The notes: generated by a model not told the origin, from the sequence alone. A DNA stretch of 64,000 nucleotides from Colwellia piezophila ATCC BAA-637 (GCF_000378625.1 NZ_KB905165.1:248001-312000), one strand, 5' to 3'. Shown: positions 37,093 to 46,128, numbered from the stretch's first letter. Translations and numbers: made by a program.

Positions 37093-39408
37093 ATGATAAT
37101 AAAAATATTAGAACGAGCACATAAAAATGTGCAACCATCTCGAATAAATTATGTTTTTGGCTTATCGAATGATGTAAAGATTAATGATGCAAAAATCAAT
37201 GATGCAAAGATCAATGATAGAAAGATTAATGATGTAGAGTTCATCGGAAGTAATTGTTTGTCGCCATCCCCTCTTTTTATGATTAACGGAAAGCAAGCCA
37301 TAGATAAAGCAAAACTTGCTCAGTTAAAAAAGGAAATGTCTCTACCTAATAAACATAATCAAAGAGCAAAAAAAACATCTGATCATTTTGTGATTTCTCT
37401 AGCTAAAAATGAATCGCTTTCAAATGAAAACTGGCTAATTATCATTGAAGACTACCTTGAATACATGGGCTTCGAGGGTTGCACTTGGTTGGCAACAAAG
37501 CATAATGATACAAAGCAGGAACACGCACATATAGTACTCAACAATCTTAAATATGACGATGAAAAGTCTCGTTATGTGCAAGTGAAAAGTAATAACAATC
37601 GACAACGCTCAATAAACGCAAGAGTTAAAATTGAAAGAACACTTCAAAAACGAGGGTTGGAAATAAGTTCGACACCTACACATAAAACCTCATCATCAAA
37701 TTTAAGCTTTAGCTCGAAAAGCAAGCATTGTCGTAAACAAGTCATAAAATTAAGGGCGAATATAAAAGAAGCGAAAAAGGGAGAAATTGCTTTGAGTCAA
37801 AAAGAAGTATCCGCTATACAAAACACAATCAATAAGCTCAATAATACAGTTAAATCTGATATTCATTATCAAAGTAGTGAAAAAGAGTTAATTCAAATTA
37901 TAAAAAAAGCGCACGCATTTGCGCTCAATACTGATAAATCCGTTGAACGTTTTTTGCTGTACTTGCGTTCACATCAAATATCACCACACATTCAATTTAG
38001 AAAACTAAAGGGTAAAGAAAAAAGTGTTAAGCGCATAAATGGCGTTAGTTTTTTGTTCAAAGGGTGCGCTTTCAAAGGTAGTAACCTTGGTACAACATTG
38101 AATAATAAAAAATTTAATAAACCATTTAGCGCCGCCTCTTTATTTACGGAGAGTAAAAATGAAAAGTATCAAAAAAAATTAAGTTTTAGGCAAGATGAAA
38201 TCGAACGATTAACTTCAATTAGTGATAGAAATTATGATGTAAAAAGGTCGGTAGAGCCACTCAATATGCAAGATAAAGAAAACTTTCTTTTTTCGTTACT
38301 TCCTGATGAAACGAAAATTTTAATAAAAACTAGCGATAAACTCAAAGCTACTGTGCATGCAATTAATTTAAAAAGTAAATGCTCTATAGCGAATGAAAAA
38401 GACATTGTCATAACAAAAGAAAATGTAACAGACCAAACAGTGCTAATCCCTGACTTAGATAGTCCTATAGAAAAAAAGATGCTTGAAGAAGAAAGTGAGG
38501 CGATATTAGCGGACGATAACTCACCGTTAGCGCACTTACAGCAAACAGACTTTATTGTGGCTGAGTTATCAAGCACCTTATACAATAAATTTAATAACTT
38601 AAGGCAAAAAACAATTAATCAGCGTAAGACAAAACACGGACAACCAAACTTTTTGTTGTTTACCCGTTGCCAGCGTCATTATTATGCTTTTAAACCAAAC
38701 CTGACTAAAACATATCAATACTTGATAGAGAAAGAGGTAATATCCTATCAAAAAAAACTCACAGATAAAGAAGTAGAGGAGTTAGTTCAACTCATACTCG
38801 CGTTAGTTAAAGCGTTTCTTGACTTTATTAGACAACTCTTTGATATACCCGACGTTCGCTCGTTAGATACAGTCACTTTCGAAAATACAAATCATGTTCT
38901 TGACGTTAAGATGCAAAATATTCAGGAAGTATTAAACCTGTTTGATGAAAGTGAATATCAGACAATTGAAAAGCAACTCAATAGACTTAAACCTGAAACT
39001 ATCTATGTTGACTCGATAAATAATAAACGAGCATTAGCTGCTTTGTTCATGTCAGCTTTACATAAAGTGCCAGTACATTATTGGCTATTGTTATATAACA
39101 ATAATTCCGAAGAGCCTTTGTTGAAATCTATAGGACAACATGCTTACACTGTTTGTGAAAGTAATGCCTTAGCTACGAAAAACAGGACGGATAACAAATC
39201 GTTATCAAAAGATATGCTTTATTATTTGGCGCATGATTTTCATGTGATTTATGACCCCGTGTTCGACGGTAAAATTAGCAGTTTAAAGAAAGAAGATGTC
39301 ATCAAAGCTGTCAATCTAGCTTTTGAAAATAGTGACTCTGGTATTGATTATAAATTTACCCAAAGGAATTTGAGTCAAAATTTTGAAGATAAATATCTTT
39401 CTCGATAA
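37093..39408 (+). CDS. mobA: MOB-family relaxase
   Basis: This is a 771-residue mobilization nuclease. The N-terminal relaxase domain (about 1-200) shows the candidate nucleophile Tyr in INYVFGLSN and the metal-binding motif H-x-D-x4-H-x-H in KHNDTKQEHAHIVLN. Together these suit the MOBP/MOBQ type. Between these motifs lies a 20-residue insert of KIND repeats (37177-37236). A middle region (about 270-360) reads like the TraI/relaxase accessory domain with the RFLLYLRSHQISPHIQFR..GVSFLFKGCAFKGSNLG pattern. The C-terminal 400 residues are not recognised. No coupling protein or type IV secretion genes are present, so transfer would need a helper. Confidence 0.88.
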   Translation: MIIKILERAHKNVQPSRINYVFGLSNDVKINDAKINDAKINDRKINDVEFIGSNCLSPSPLFMINGKQAIDKAKLAQLKKEMSLPNKHNQRAKKTSDHFVISLAKNESLSNENWLIIIEDYLEYMGFEGCTWLATKHNDTKQEHAHIVLNNLKYDDEKSRYVQVKSNNNRQRSINARVKIERTLQKRGLEISSTPTHKTSSSNLSFSSKSKHCRKQVIKLRANIKEAKKGEIALSQKEVSAIQNTINKLNNTVKSDIHYQSSEKELIQIIKKAHAFALNTDKSVERFLLYLRSHQISPHIQFRKLKGKEKSVKRINGVSFLFKGCAFKGSNLGTTLNNKKFNKPFSAASLFTESKNEKYQKKLSFRQDEIERLTSISDRNYDVKRSVEPLNMQDKENFLFSLLPDETKILIKTSDKLKATVHAINLKSKCSIANEKDIVITKENVTDQTVLIPDLDSPIEKKMLEEESEAILADDNSPLAHLQQTDFIVAELSSTLYNKFNNLRQKTINQRKTKHGQPNFLLFTRCQRHYYAFKPNLTKTYQYLIEKEVISYQKKLTDKEVEELVQLILALVKAFLDFIRQLFDIPDVRSLDTVTFENTNHVLDVKMQNIQEVLNLFDESEYQTIEKQLNRLKPETIYVDSINNKRALAALFMSALHKVPVHYWLLLYNNNSEEPLLKSIGQHAYTVCESNALATKNRTDNKSLSKDMLYYLAHDFHVIYDPVFDGKISSLKKEDVIKAVNLAFENSDSGIDYKFTQRNLSQNFEDKYLSR
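37177..37236 (+). repeat. Four tandem 15-bp repeats inside mobA
   Basis: Four consecutive 15-bp units encode KINDA, KINDA, KINDR and KINDV, with a few third-position changes. They are preceded by a related DV and lie between the tyrosine motif and the rest of the relaxase fold. The length is a multiple of three, so slippage would keep the frame. Confidence 0.85.
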
Positions 39409-39477
39409 ATAGATATATTGATTTTTTGGATGTACTAAACAACGATAGTCTAAAGACGGTGGTTTAAAAAAAACAGT

Positions 39478-39896
39478 GGACTGAAAGTCCAACACTTCGG
39501 CTAATGCCTATTACCCAACTTCAAAGTTGTCATTTGGCTTACGTTCAAAGTGATGTTCCAAATATTCCTTGATCATTTCTTTCGTTAATTCTCCTGCTGT
39601 TACACAGAAGTAACCTCTAGCCCAAAAGTGCTGCAAGTAGTACATTTAATAATAAAACGATCAAATCCTTCTGGCCGTATATAAAGTTTCTATGCAGCTT
39701 TTATTACACATGCAGATCAGATGAACTTTTTTAAAATCCATCTCTTGCGGCCTAGGTTTTTATAATAGTCACTTAAAAAAACACTTAAAATATTTTTTAT
39801 TTATCTCGCTCAAGACAGTATTCGCTTCAGCCATGTAAAACCGTTAGTAAAATCAATTATTCTTTGTTGCATCCACCGACTATAAGTCGGTGGATG
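39478..39896 (-). mobile_element. Degenerate IS200/IS605-family element
   Basis: A TnpA fragment (39511-39645) is bracketed by hairpins. GGACTgaaAGTCC (39478-39490) lies on its 3' side, and CATCCACCGACT ata AGTCGGTGGATG (39870-39896, 12-bp perfect arms) on its 5' side. Subterminal hairpins in place of terminal inverted repeats, and a Y1 transposase, are the marks of this family. The coding sequence is broken by stops, so the element is dead. It may mark an older border within the accessory region. Confidence 0.65.
39511..39645 (-). pseudogene. tnpA: C-terminal fragment of TnpA transposase (IS200/IS605)
   Basis: The last 44 codons read FWARGYFCVTAGELTKEMIK, then EYLEHHFERKPNDNFEVG and a stop. 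The W.RGYF strand and the following KEMIKEYLEHH helix are the conserved C-terminal part of IS200-like Y1 transposases. A stop codon immediately precedes the fragment. The upstream HUH and catalytic Tyr portion is not readable. Confidence 0.7.
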
Positions 39897-39957
39897 TAGG
39901 GTGGTAAAAATAAAAGTTAATTTAAATAAACTTTTACTTTGTTATTTATTATTTGCA

Positions 39958-40230
39958 TTAATTACAAGCTTCTTTTAAAGCCTTACCAGCTTTAAATCCT
40001 GGAGCATTAGATGCCGCTATTTGTATTTCTGCACCAGTTTGTGGGTTACGTCCTTTACGCGCCGCACGAGCTGAAATTTTAAACGTCCCAAATCCTACTA
40101 ATGCAACATCACCACCGTCAGCTAACTCTGATGTTATAGCACTAATCAAACTATCTAATGAGCGTCCTGCTGAAGCTTTTGTAATGTCAGCACCTTCAGC
40201 TATTTTGTCTACTAATTCACCTTTGTTCAT
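39958..40230 (-). CDS. hup: HU-family DNA-binding protein
   Basis: This is a 90-residue nucleoid protein. ATG 40230 is used (AAGGA before it, homology starts [13 protein letters not shown]); a longer frame to 40296 is not. The DNA-binding arm is [24 protein letters not shown] and the end [12 protein letters not shown] is typical of HU. The chromosome must also encode a housekeeping HU elsewhere; this copy lies between mobile-element relics and a toxin-antitoxin pair, so it may be accessory. The pairing partner is unknown. Confidence 0.92.
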   Translation of the reverse strand: MNKGELVDKIAEGADITKASAGRSLDSLISAITSELADGGDVALVGFGTFKISARAARKGRNPQTGAEIQIAASNAPGFKAGKALKEACN

Positions 40231-40592
40231 TGTTATTTTTTCCTTATCATTTTTTATTGTTATTTTGATAGTAAGAAATATAATTCTTGAGAGCAATAGA
40301 TGCAGTTGGGAAAAAAATTATTTCTATCTCTAATGGGGCACATACCGTCTTAGATTTTTTACACTAAATTTTGCTATTACCCATTTCTATTTACTTTTTA
40401 CATGCTCAAGTAAAAATATGAATACACATAAAATCGTGGCCAATATCCACTCGTCCACTGTAAAATGACTTTATTGATGGACAGCTAGAGTTTTTTAATT
40501 CGGTAAACTATACGGCTGTTATACGTGTCATTGACGTTTGTGTGAATTATGTTATGCTATACGTATATTAAACGTATAGGTAGGAGTTTTTC
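40231..40592. other. Intergenic region between HU and the toxin-antitoxin operon
   Basis: This 362-bp divergent region holds no gene. Its right end has the antitoxin operator (40557-40579) and similar half-sites (ACTATACG at 40507, GTTATACGTG near 40519), which suggests cooperative binding. The left part presumably holds the HU promoter. Confidence 0.5.
40557..40579. promoter_or_regulatory. Palindromic operator of the TacA/TacT-type operon
   Basis: CTATACGT and ACGTATAG are perfect 8-bp arms around a 7-bp spacer, ending 13 bp before the antitoxin ATG; GTAGGAG lies between as ribosome site. Ribbon-helix-helix antitoxins of this family bind such repeats to repress their own operon. Confidence 0.7.
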
Positions 40593-40874
40593 ATGGTAGC
40601 TTTAGCACTGAAAAAAGATGCACGGTTGGATTTAAAAACAACTATGCAAAATAAAGAATTACTTGTACAAGCAGCTTTGTTACGTGGTGTGGATATGACC
40701 ACGTTTATCATGATGCCTGCTTTACGAGCCGCAAGAAAGGTTGTAGAGCTTAATGAAAAAATGCAACTTGATCAGCAAGAGCAACATGCATTATTTGCTG
40801 CTTTATCTAAACCGTCTAAACCTACTGATGACCTGAAGGAACTACTATCAGCAGGAACATTTAGTGAGCGATAA
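40593..40874 (+). CDS. DUF1778 ribbon-helix-helix antitoxin (TacA family)
   Basis: The product is 93 residues. The N-terminal RHH DNA-binding part (ALALKKDARLDLKTTMQNKELLVQAALLRGVDMTTFIMMPALRAARKVV) is followed by the toxin-neutralising tail (DQQEQHALFAALSKPSKPTDDLKELLS), the usual DUF1778 layout. The GNAT toxin gene overlaps its end by 11 bp. A palindromic operator precedes it. Confidence 0.9.
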   Translation: MVALALKKDARLDLKTTMQNKELLVQAALLRGVDMTTFIMMPALRAARKVVELNEKMQLDQQEQHALFAALSKPSKPTDDLKELLSAGTFSER

Positions 40875-41391
40875 TCAATTTGTAATAGTAAAATTTGAGC
40901 CAACAACTTCATATTTTCAACAAAAGAAATTTGATTGTGGCAATAAAATTATCAATAAGTTTGTACATTCTTCATTAAAAAAGCAGGTAAGCCAACATTT
41001 CTCCCAAGCATTTATATTGCTTGATTTAGAAGAGAATGAACGGTTTTCTGCTTTTTACACATTAACGTCATTTAAACTACAAGCTAATGAATTAGAAAGA
41101 CTATCCAAAGGTAGTTTACCTAGAGATATTCCTTGTGTTCGTCTAGTCATGCTTGGAGTTAACCTTTCCCTTCAAGGTCACGGTATTGGACGTAAAATGA
41201 TGTCTGATGCTCTGCATCGAGTACATAGAGCATCAAAAGAGATTGGAGTATATGGGTTATATTTAGATGCAGACCCTGCTGCTACTAACTTTTATTTAAG
41301 CCTAGGATTTACGCGTTTAGATAATGGTGGAAGTAATGATGTTGCTAAAATGTTTTTAAGTATTGAGGTTATAAATCAGCTGCTTGGGTAG
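40864..41391 (+). CDS. GNAT acetyltransferase toxin (TacT family)
   Basis: The product is 175 residues from a GTG start inside the antitoxin gene. The sequence has the type II GNAT toxin pattern: the front FDCGNKIINKFVHSSLKKQV, the strand VRLVMLGVNLSLQGHGIGRKMMSDAL with the acetyl-CoA pyrophosphate loop (QGHGIG), and the end YLDADPAATNFYLSLGF, whose Tyr is usually catalytic. TacT-type toxins acetylate aminoacyl-tRNA and stop translation. The 11-bp overlap with the antitoxin gives coupled translation. Confidence 0.9.
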   Translation: MSDNQFVIVKFEPTTSYFQQKKFDCGNKIINKFVHSSLKKQVSQHFSQAFILLDLEENERFSAFYTLTSFKLQANELERLSKGSLPRDIPCVRLVMLGVNLSLQGHGIGRKMMSDALHRVHRASKEIGVYGLYLDADPAATNFYLSLGFTRLDNGGSNDVAKMFLSIEVINQLLG

Positions 41392-41617
41392 TACTTTATA
41401 AGGATTAATTATTAAAAGTATAGCTGGATCATAAACCGTACTTATTTATATGCAGGCACGATAGTATGATCCAATCCACCTAGATTTCTTTTTCTAAAAA
41501 TATCAAAAACCACATATTAGATGCAACATCTAACGCCTTCTATAGGCATTGACTGAAGCCAAAATCTAGGTAACGAAAGGTGTATGGCCATAAGCTGACA
41601 CTCGGTGATGACAGGCC

Positions 41618-42355
41618 CTATAATATTTGATAGTTTTTTCTAAAATCTGAAGGCAGTTCATCGAAAAAAACGCGAAATTGTTGAGTGAAATAACTCGGGT
41701 TGGGAAAACCTGATTCATAACCAACCTGTGCAATAGGCATATTGGTCTCTACTAAAAGTTTTTGTGCATTTTCAAGACGAACTTCGTTAATAAACTGTTT
41801 AGGTGATTTTTTCAGATGGTTTTTAAACCTTCGTTCTAAAGCACTGACGGATAAATGGCTAACTTGTGCAAGTTCATCAATGGTAAAGTTTTCATGATAA
41901 TGTTCTCGAATATAGTCAACAGGAACAGTTAAAACTTCAATGCCTGATAATGCTACTGCTTGTTTTTCAAGTTGCTGTGTAATGCCATATGAGCCAATAA
42001 TTTCATCATACTCATTGATGATAGGGCGCTTCGATGTTGAATACCATGCTTTATCACCCGTTTGGCTAATGTTAATTTCCAAACGCTCGGTAACTTGTTG
42101 TCCTGCTAATACCTTGTTGTCATCACGAAAAAATTGCCTTGCAAGATGAATTGGAAAAAGGTCAAAGTCGGTTTTTCCTACAATTTCTTCAGCTTTTTTA
42201 AGCTTTCTGTTATCAATAAATGCTTGGTTAACATGTATGAATTTATGGTTTTTATCTTTTATCCAAAACATAGTGTTGGGGAATAAATCAAACATCGACA
42301 TTAATTGTTTTATGCCCATGTTATTTAGGAATTGTGTGTTGTTAGTCTTGGACAT
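41618..42355 (-). CDS. AraC-family regulator with N-terminal PAS domain
   Basis: This is a 245-residue regulator. Residues about 15-130 form a PAS sensory domain (FPNTMFWIKDKNHKFIHVNQAF...GKTDFDLFP...GSYGITQ). Residues about 150-240 form the double helix-turn-helix of AraC (FTIDELAQVSHLSVSALERRFKNHLKKSPKQFINEVRLENAQKLL...GFPNPSYFTQQFR). It is divergent from the Gfo/Idh-isomerase-MFS operon 147 bp away and most likely activates it on sensing a sugar-derived ligand. The ligand is unknown. It is the first gene to the right of the accessory region. Confidence 0.9.
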   Translation of the reverse strand: MSKTNNTQFLNNMGIKQLMSMFDLFPNTMFWIKDKNHKFIHVNQAFIDNRKLKKAEEIVGKTDFDLFPIHLARQFFRDDNKVLAGQQVTERLEINISQTGDKAWYSTSKRPIINEYDEIIGSYGITQQLEKQAVALSGIEVLTVPVDYIREHYHENFTIDELAQVSHLSVSALERRFKNHLKKSPKQFINEVRLENAQKLLVETNMPIAQVGYESGFPNPSYFTQQFRVFFDELPSDFRKNYQIL

Positions 42356-42447
42356 GGATACTTCAAATATTGATAAAGAATAATAGTTGTTATTAATGAG
42401 CGCCGAATTAGTGATACGGACAACCGATTTGTTTATACAGTGTTTTG

Positions 42448-42459
42448 AGAGTTAACTCT
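42448..42459. promoter_or_regulatory. Palindrome AGAGTTAACTCT in the divergent promoter region
   Basis: A perfect 12-bp palindrome lies between the AraC gene and the oxidoreductase operon, 43 bp before its ATG. It may be an operator, but AraC proteins usually bind direct repeats, so another regulator such as the nearby LacI protein could use it. Confidence 0.35.
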
Positions 42460-42502
42460 ATAGTAGTAAGTATATTATAATCACTATTAGTAAGGATTTG
42501 TG

Positions 42503-43663
42503 ATGAATAAAATACGTATGGGTATGGTCGGCGGTGGCCAAGGTGCCTTTATTGGTGGGGTACATCGTATAGCCGCACAGCTCGATAACAATATTGAATT
42601 AGTCTGTGGCGCCTTTTCAAGTACCGCTGAAAAATCTATTGCTTCGGGCAAAATGCTCATGCTCAATGAAGAGCGTTGTTATGCCGATTTTGACACTATG
42701 TTTGCAGCGGAAGCAAAGTTACCTGCTGAGCTGCGCATGCAATTTGTTGCCATAGTAACTCCTAACCATATGCATTTTCCTGCGGCAAAAGCGGCGTTAG
42801 AACATGGCTTTCATGTTTTATCTGATAAACCCGCAACCTTAAGTTTAGATGAAGTAAAATCACTAAAAAAAATCATTGATAAAACAGGCTTGTTATACGG
42901 ATTAACACATACCTATACCGGTTACCCTATGGTCAAAGAAGCGCAAACCCTCGTTGCTAATGGCGAAATAGGTAAAGTACGTAAAGTTATTGTTGAATAT
43001 ATCCAAGGTTGGTTATCTGAATCTCAAGATGCCGATAATAAACAGGCTGACTGGCGTACCGACCCTTCTCGTTCTGGTATTTCTGGTTGTATGGGGGATA
43101 TTGGTAGCCATGCAGCTAACTTGGTTGAATACATAACTTCTAAAGAAATTACCCATGTTTGTGCCGAGTTAACCGCTTTTGTCGAAGGCCGACGTTTAGA
43201 TGATGACGGTATTGTCTTACTGAAAATGCAAGATGGCATTAAAGGCACATTACAAGCCAGTCAAATTGCCGCTGGTGAAGAAAATAACCTGACTATTCGT
43301 GTGTATGGCGAAAAAGGCGGACTAGAATGGCAACAGCAAGAGCCAAATACTTTAACACTTAAGTACCTAGATAAACCAATGCAAGTATTACGTACTGGCG
43401 GTATGCATAGCGCTCGTACTGCGAGCTACACCAGAACGCCTATGGGACATCCTGAAGGTTATTTAGAAGCTTTTGCCAATATATACGTGAGTTTTTCCCA
43501 AGCCATCAGAGATGTTGAAAGCTCAGAGTACAACGCCAATAAAGATTATGACTTCCCTGATATAAATGACGGTATACGCGGTATGGCGCTGGTTGAATCA
43601 TTTGTAAATAGCTCAAACCAAGACACTAAATGGTATGACCTAGACCAATTGTTAGCCGATTAA
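42503..43663 (+). CDS. Gfo/Idh/MocA family NAD(P)-dependent oxidoreductase
   Basis: The product is 386 residues from ATG 42503 (AAGGATT before it). The Rossmann domain starts RMGMVGGGQGAFIGGVHR, and the cofactor and catalytic Lys segment is EHGFHVLSDKPATLS, the EKP motif of the family read as DKP. The second domain carries DWRTDPSRSGISGCMGDIGSHAANL, with the active-site Asp and His. It probably oxidises or reduces a sugar, inositol or related cyclic polyol. It is first in a three-gene operon with a sugar isomerase-like protein and an MFS transporter. The exact substrate cannot be read. Confidence 0.88.
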   Translation: MNKIRMGMVGGGQGAFIGGVHRIAAQLDNNIELVCGAFSSTAEKSIASGKMLMLNEERCYADFDTMFAAEAKLPAELRMQFVAIVTPNHMHFPAAKAALEHGFHVLSDKPATLSLDEVKSLKKIIDKTGLLYGLTHTYTGYPMVKEAQTLVANGEIGKVRKVIVEYIQGWLSESQDADNKQADWRTDPSRSGISGCMGDIGSHAANLVEYITSKEITHVCAELTAFVEGRRLDDDGIVLLKMQDGIKGTLQASQIAAGEENNLTIRVYGEKGGLEWQQQEPNTLTLKYLDKPMQVLRTGGMHSARTASYTRTPMGHPEGYLEAFANIYVSFSQAIRDVESSEYNANKDYDFPDINDGIRGMALVESFVNSSNQDTKWYDLDQLLAD

Positions 43664-43718
43664 TGGCTTTGATTTAAAACTAGCAAAGATAACAAAAAAA
43701 ATAACAAAGAGAGTTACT

Positions 43719-44774
43719 ATGAAAACATTAAAAGGCCCCGCGATATTTTTAGCGCAATTTGCTTCTGACGAAGCACCATTTAATACCCTGCCCAATATAT
43801 GTAAGTGGGTAGCAAGTTTAGGTTATAAAGGTATTCAAATACCCTCATGGGATGGGCGTTTTTTTGATTTAGAACGTGCAGCAAACGATTTAGTCTACTG
43901 TAAAGAAGTACAAGCCATTTGTGCTGAACACGGATTAGCGATCACTGAGCTTTCTACGCACTTACAAGGCCAATTAGTTGCCTCGCACCCTGCATATGAC
44001 ACACTATTTGATGCCTTTGCACCTGATCAGTTTAATGATGACCCGAAAGCGCGTACGCAATGGGCTGTTGAACAAATGATGTTTGCTGCTAAAGCTAGCA
44101 AGAACCTTGGTTTAAAGTCTCACGCATCCTTCTCTGGTGCTTTACTTTGGCACACCGTTTATCCTTGGCCACAACGCCCAGCAGGCCTAGTTGAACAAGG
44201 TTTTGCAGAATTGGCTAAACGTTGGTTACCTATTTTAGACGCATTTGATGACGCCGATTGTGATATTTGTTATGAGCTGCATCCAGGTGAAGATTTACAT
44301 GACGGTGTGACCTTTGAGCGTTTCTTAAAAGCGGTAAACAACCATCCTCGAGCAAATATTTTATACGATCCAAGTCACTTCGTTTTACAACAACTCGATT
44401 ACCTTGAGTTCATTGATATCTACCACGAACGCATTAAAGGTATTCATGTTAAAGATGCTGAGTTTATTCCTAATGGTCGCAGCGGTGTGTATGGCGGATA
44501 TCAAAGCTGGATAGATCGTCCTGGTCGTTTTCGTTCACTAGGCGATGGCCAAGTTGATTTTAAAGGTATTTTTACTCGCTTGGCTAAGTACGACTTTGAT
44601 GGCTGGGCAGTATTAGAGTGGGAATGTTGTATAAAACATCCAGTGGCAGGAGCAACCGAAGGCGCGCCATTTATTGCTGAACATATTATTGAAGTGACAG
44701 ATAAAGCCTTCGATGATTTTGCTGCGGCCGGGGTTGATGAAGAGTTTAATAAAAAAATTCTAGGTTTGAAATAA
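43719..44774 (+). CDS. Sugar phosphate isomerase/epimerase (AP endonuclease 2-like TIM barrel)
   Basis: This is a 351-residue TIM-barrel protein of the xylose-isomerase-like superfamily. Metal ligands are visible in the expected order: Glu in CYELHPGED, Asp/His in ILYDPSHFVL, the HVKDAEF strand, and Glu in AVLEWECCI. RBS AAAGAGAG precedes the ATG. Enzymes of this type often partner with Gfo/Idh oxidoreductases in sugar, glucoside or inositol catabolism (for example keto-sugar pathways). The operon context here fits that partnership, but the substrate is unknown. Confidence 0.85.
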   Translation: MKTLKGPAIFLAQFASDEAPFNTLPNICKWVASLGYKGIQIPSWDGRFFDLERAANDLVYCKEVQAICAEHGLAITELSTHLQGQLVASHPAYDTLFDAFAPDQFNDDPKARTQWAVEQMMFAAKASKNLGLKSHASFSGALLWHTVYPWPQRPAGLVEQGFAELAKRWLPILDAFDDADCDICYELHPGEDLHDGVTFERFLKAVNNHPRANILYDPSHFVLQQLDYLEFIDIYHERIKGIHVKDAEFIPNGRSGVYGGYQSWIDRPGRFRSLGDGQVDFKGIFTRLAKYDFDGWAVLEWECCIKHPVAGATEGAPFIAEHIIEVTDKAFDDFAAAGVDEEFNKKILGLK

Positions 44775-44822
44775 CTCACAATACCAAATATACATAAATT
44801 TAATCACGATAAAGAGGAAACT

Positions 44823-46058
44823 ATGGGAACATCAACTATATCTACATCGCGCTTGTTTAGCGCTTCATGTATTGCGTTAATTGTTACGGCAATGACTTTT
44901 GCCATTCGCGCAGGAATTATGTCAGAGCTTAGCGTTGAATTTAACTTAACAGATACCCAATTGGGTTGGATAAATGCATTAGCTTTATTTGGTTTTCCTG
45001 TTGCTACTATTTTGGGTGGTTTTTTATATAACTTAATGGGCGCTAAAAAAATGTTATACATTGCATTTTTTGGTCACCTATTAGGTTTAATACTAACGAT
45101 TACCGCTAATGGTTATGTCACCTTACTTATTTCAAGTTTCTTAGTTGGTTTTGCAAACGGTTGTGTTGAAGCGGCTTGTAACCCATTAATTGCAGATATT
45201 TACCATAAAAATAAAACCACTATGCTGAATAAGTTCCATGTATGGTTTCCTGGCGGTATTGTTATCGGCGCATTATTATCGAAGTTTATGACAGATTTTA
45301 ATATGAGCTGGCAAATGCAAATTGGCGTAATGTTAGTGCCGACGGCTATTTATGGTTTTATGATTTTTGGTCAAAAATTCCCAGAAACAGCGAATACCGA
45401 AACATCTACCACTGCTAACTTTAAAGCATTATTAAACCCAATATTCATTTTCATGTTGTTCTGTATGACATTAACAGCAACCACTGAGTTAGGTACTTCA
45501 GGCTGGGTTGACCGTATATTAGGTAATGCCGGTGCAGATCCTATGCTTATCTTAGCAATGATCACGGGATTAATGGCCGTTGGTCGTTACTTCGCCGGGC
45601 CTGTAATACATGCACTTAACCCGGTAGGTGTATTGTTAGCATCAGCCATTGTTTCTTCTTTTGCACTTTATTTAATGAGCAGTGCAACAGGTTACATGGT
45701 CTATGTTTCCGCTATTTTATTTGCTGTTGGTGTAATGTATTTTTGGCCAACGATGATCGGTTATGTCAGTGAATACCATGAAAAAACGGGTGCTTTAGGT
45801 ATGTCTATTATTGGCGGCTTTGGCATGTTAGGTGTGGGTTGGTGGAGTCCAATTATTGGTGGTTGGATTGATAAAGGTCGCGAAACTGCACTTTCATCAG
45901 GTTTAACTGGCGAAGCGGCTGAATTAGCCGCAGGTCAGTCAGCGTTAGCTAATATTGCAATATTTCCAATCATACTTGTAGGGTGCTTTTTTGTTTTATA
46001 TTTAATCACCAAGAAACAAGCAATGTCAGTTCCAGTTTCAGCTGAAGCATCAAGCTAG
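44823..46058 (+). CDS. MFS sugar transporter
   Basis: This is a 411-residue protein with about 12 hydrophobic segments, starting near residue 8 (LFSASCIALIVTAMTFAIRAGIMSEL). It carries the MFS loop 2-3 region NLMGAKKMLYI and a FucP/sugar-symporter-like first half (NGCVEAACNPLIADIYHKNKT). The C-terminal half contains GTSGWVDRIL. It is the third gene of the oxidoreductase operon and presumably imports its substrate by proton symport. A perfect terminator hairpin follows. Confidence 0.88.
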   Translation: MGTSTISTSRLFSASCIALIVTAMTFAIRAGIMSELSVEFNLTDTQLGWINALALFGFPVATILGGFLYNLMGAKKMLYIAFFGHLLGLILTITANGYVTLLISSFLVGFANGCVEAACNPLIADIYHKNKTTMLNKFHVWFPGGIVIGALLSKFMTDFNMSWQMQIGVMLVPTAIYGFMIFGQKFPETANTETSTTANFKALLNPIFIFMLFCMTLTATTELGTSGWVDRILGNAGADPMLILAMITGLMAVGRYFAGPVIHALNPVGVLLASAIVSSFALYLMSSATGYMVYVSAILFAVGVMYFWPTMIGYVSEYHEKTGALGMSIIGGFGMLGVGWWSPIIGGWIDKGRETALSSGLTGEAAELAAGQSALANIAIFPIILVGCFFVLYLITKKQAMSVPVSAEASS

Positions 46059-46091
46059 TGACCTAATCGACCATAGAGTTACTGTATAAAG

Positions 46092-46128
46092 GCTTCTAAT
46101 ACCATATATGGTATTAGAAGCTTTTTTT
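46092..46128 (+). terminator. Terminator after the MFS gene
   Basis: Perfect 13-bp arms GCTTCTAATACCA / TGGTATTAGAAGC around TATA are followed by seven Ts. It closes the Gfo/Idh-isomerase-MFS operon. Confidence 0.93.

Larger units (their letters stand above)
39409..39957. other. Intergenic region with IS200/IS605-type relic
   Basis: This 549-bp stretch between the relaxase and HU genes contains hairpins and a transposase C-terminal fragment of an IS200/IS605-type element (detailed separately). The rest shows multiple stops in all frames. No intact gene is seen. Confidence 0.6.
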
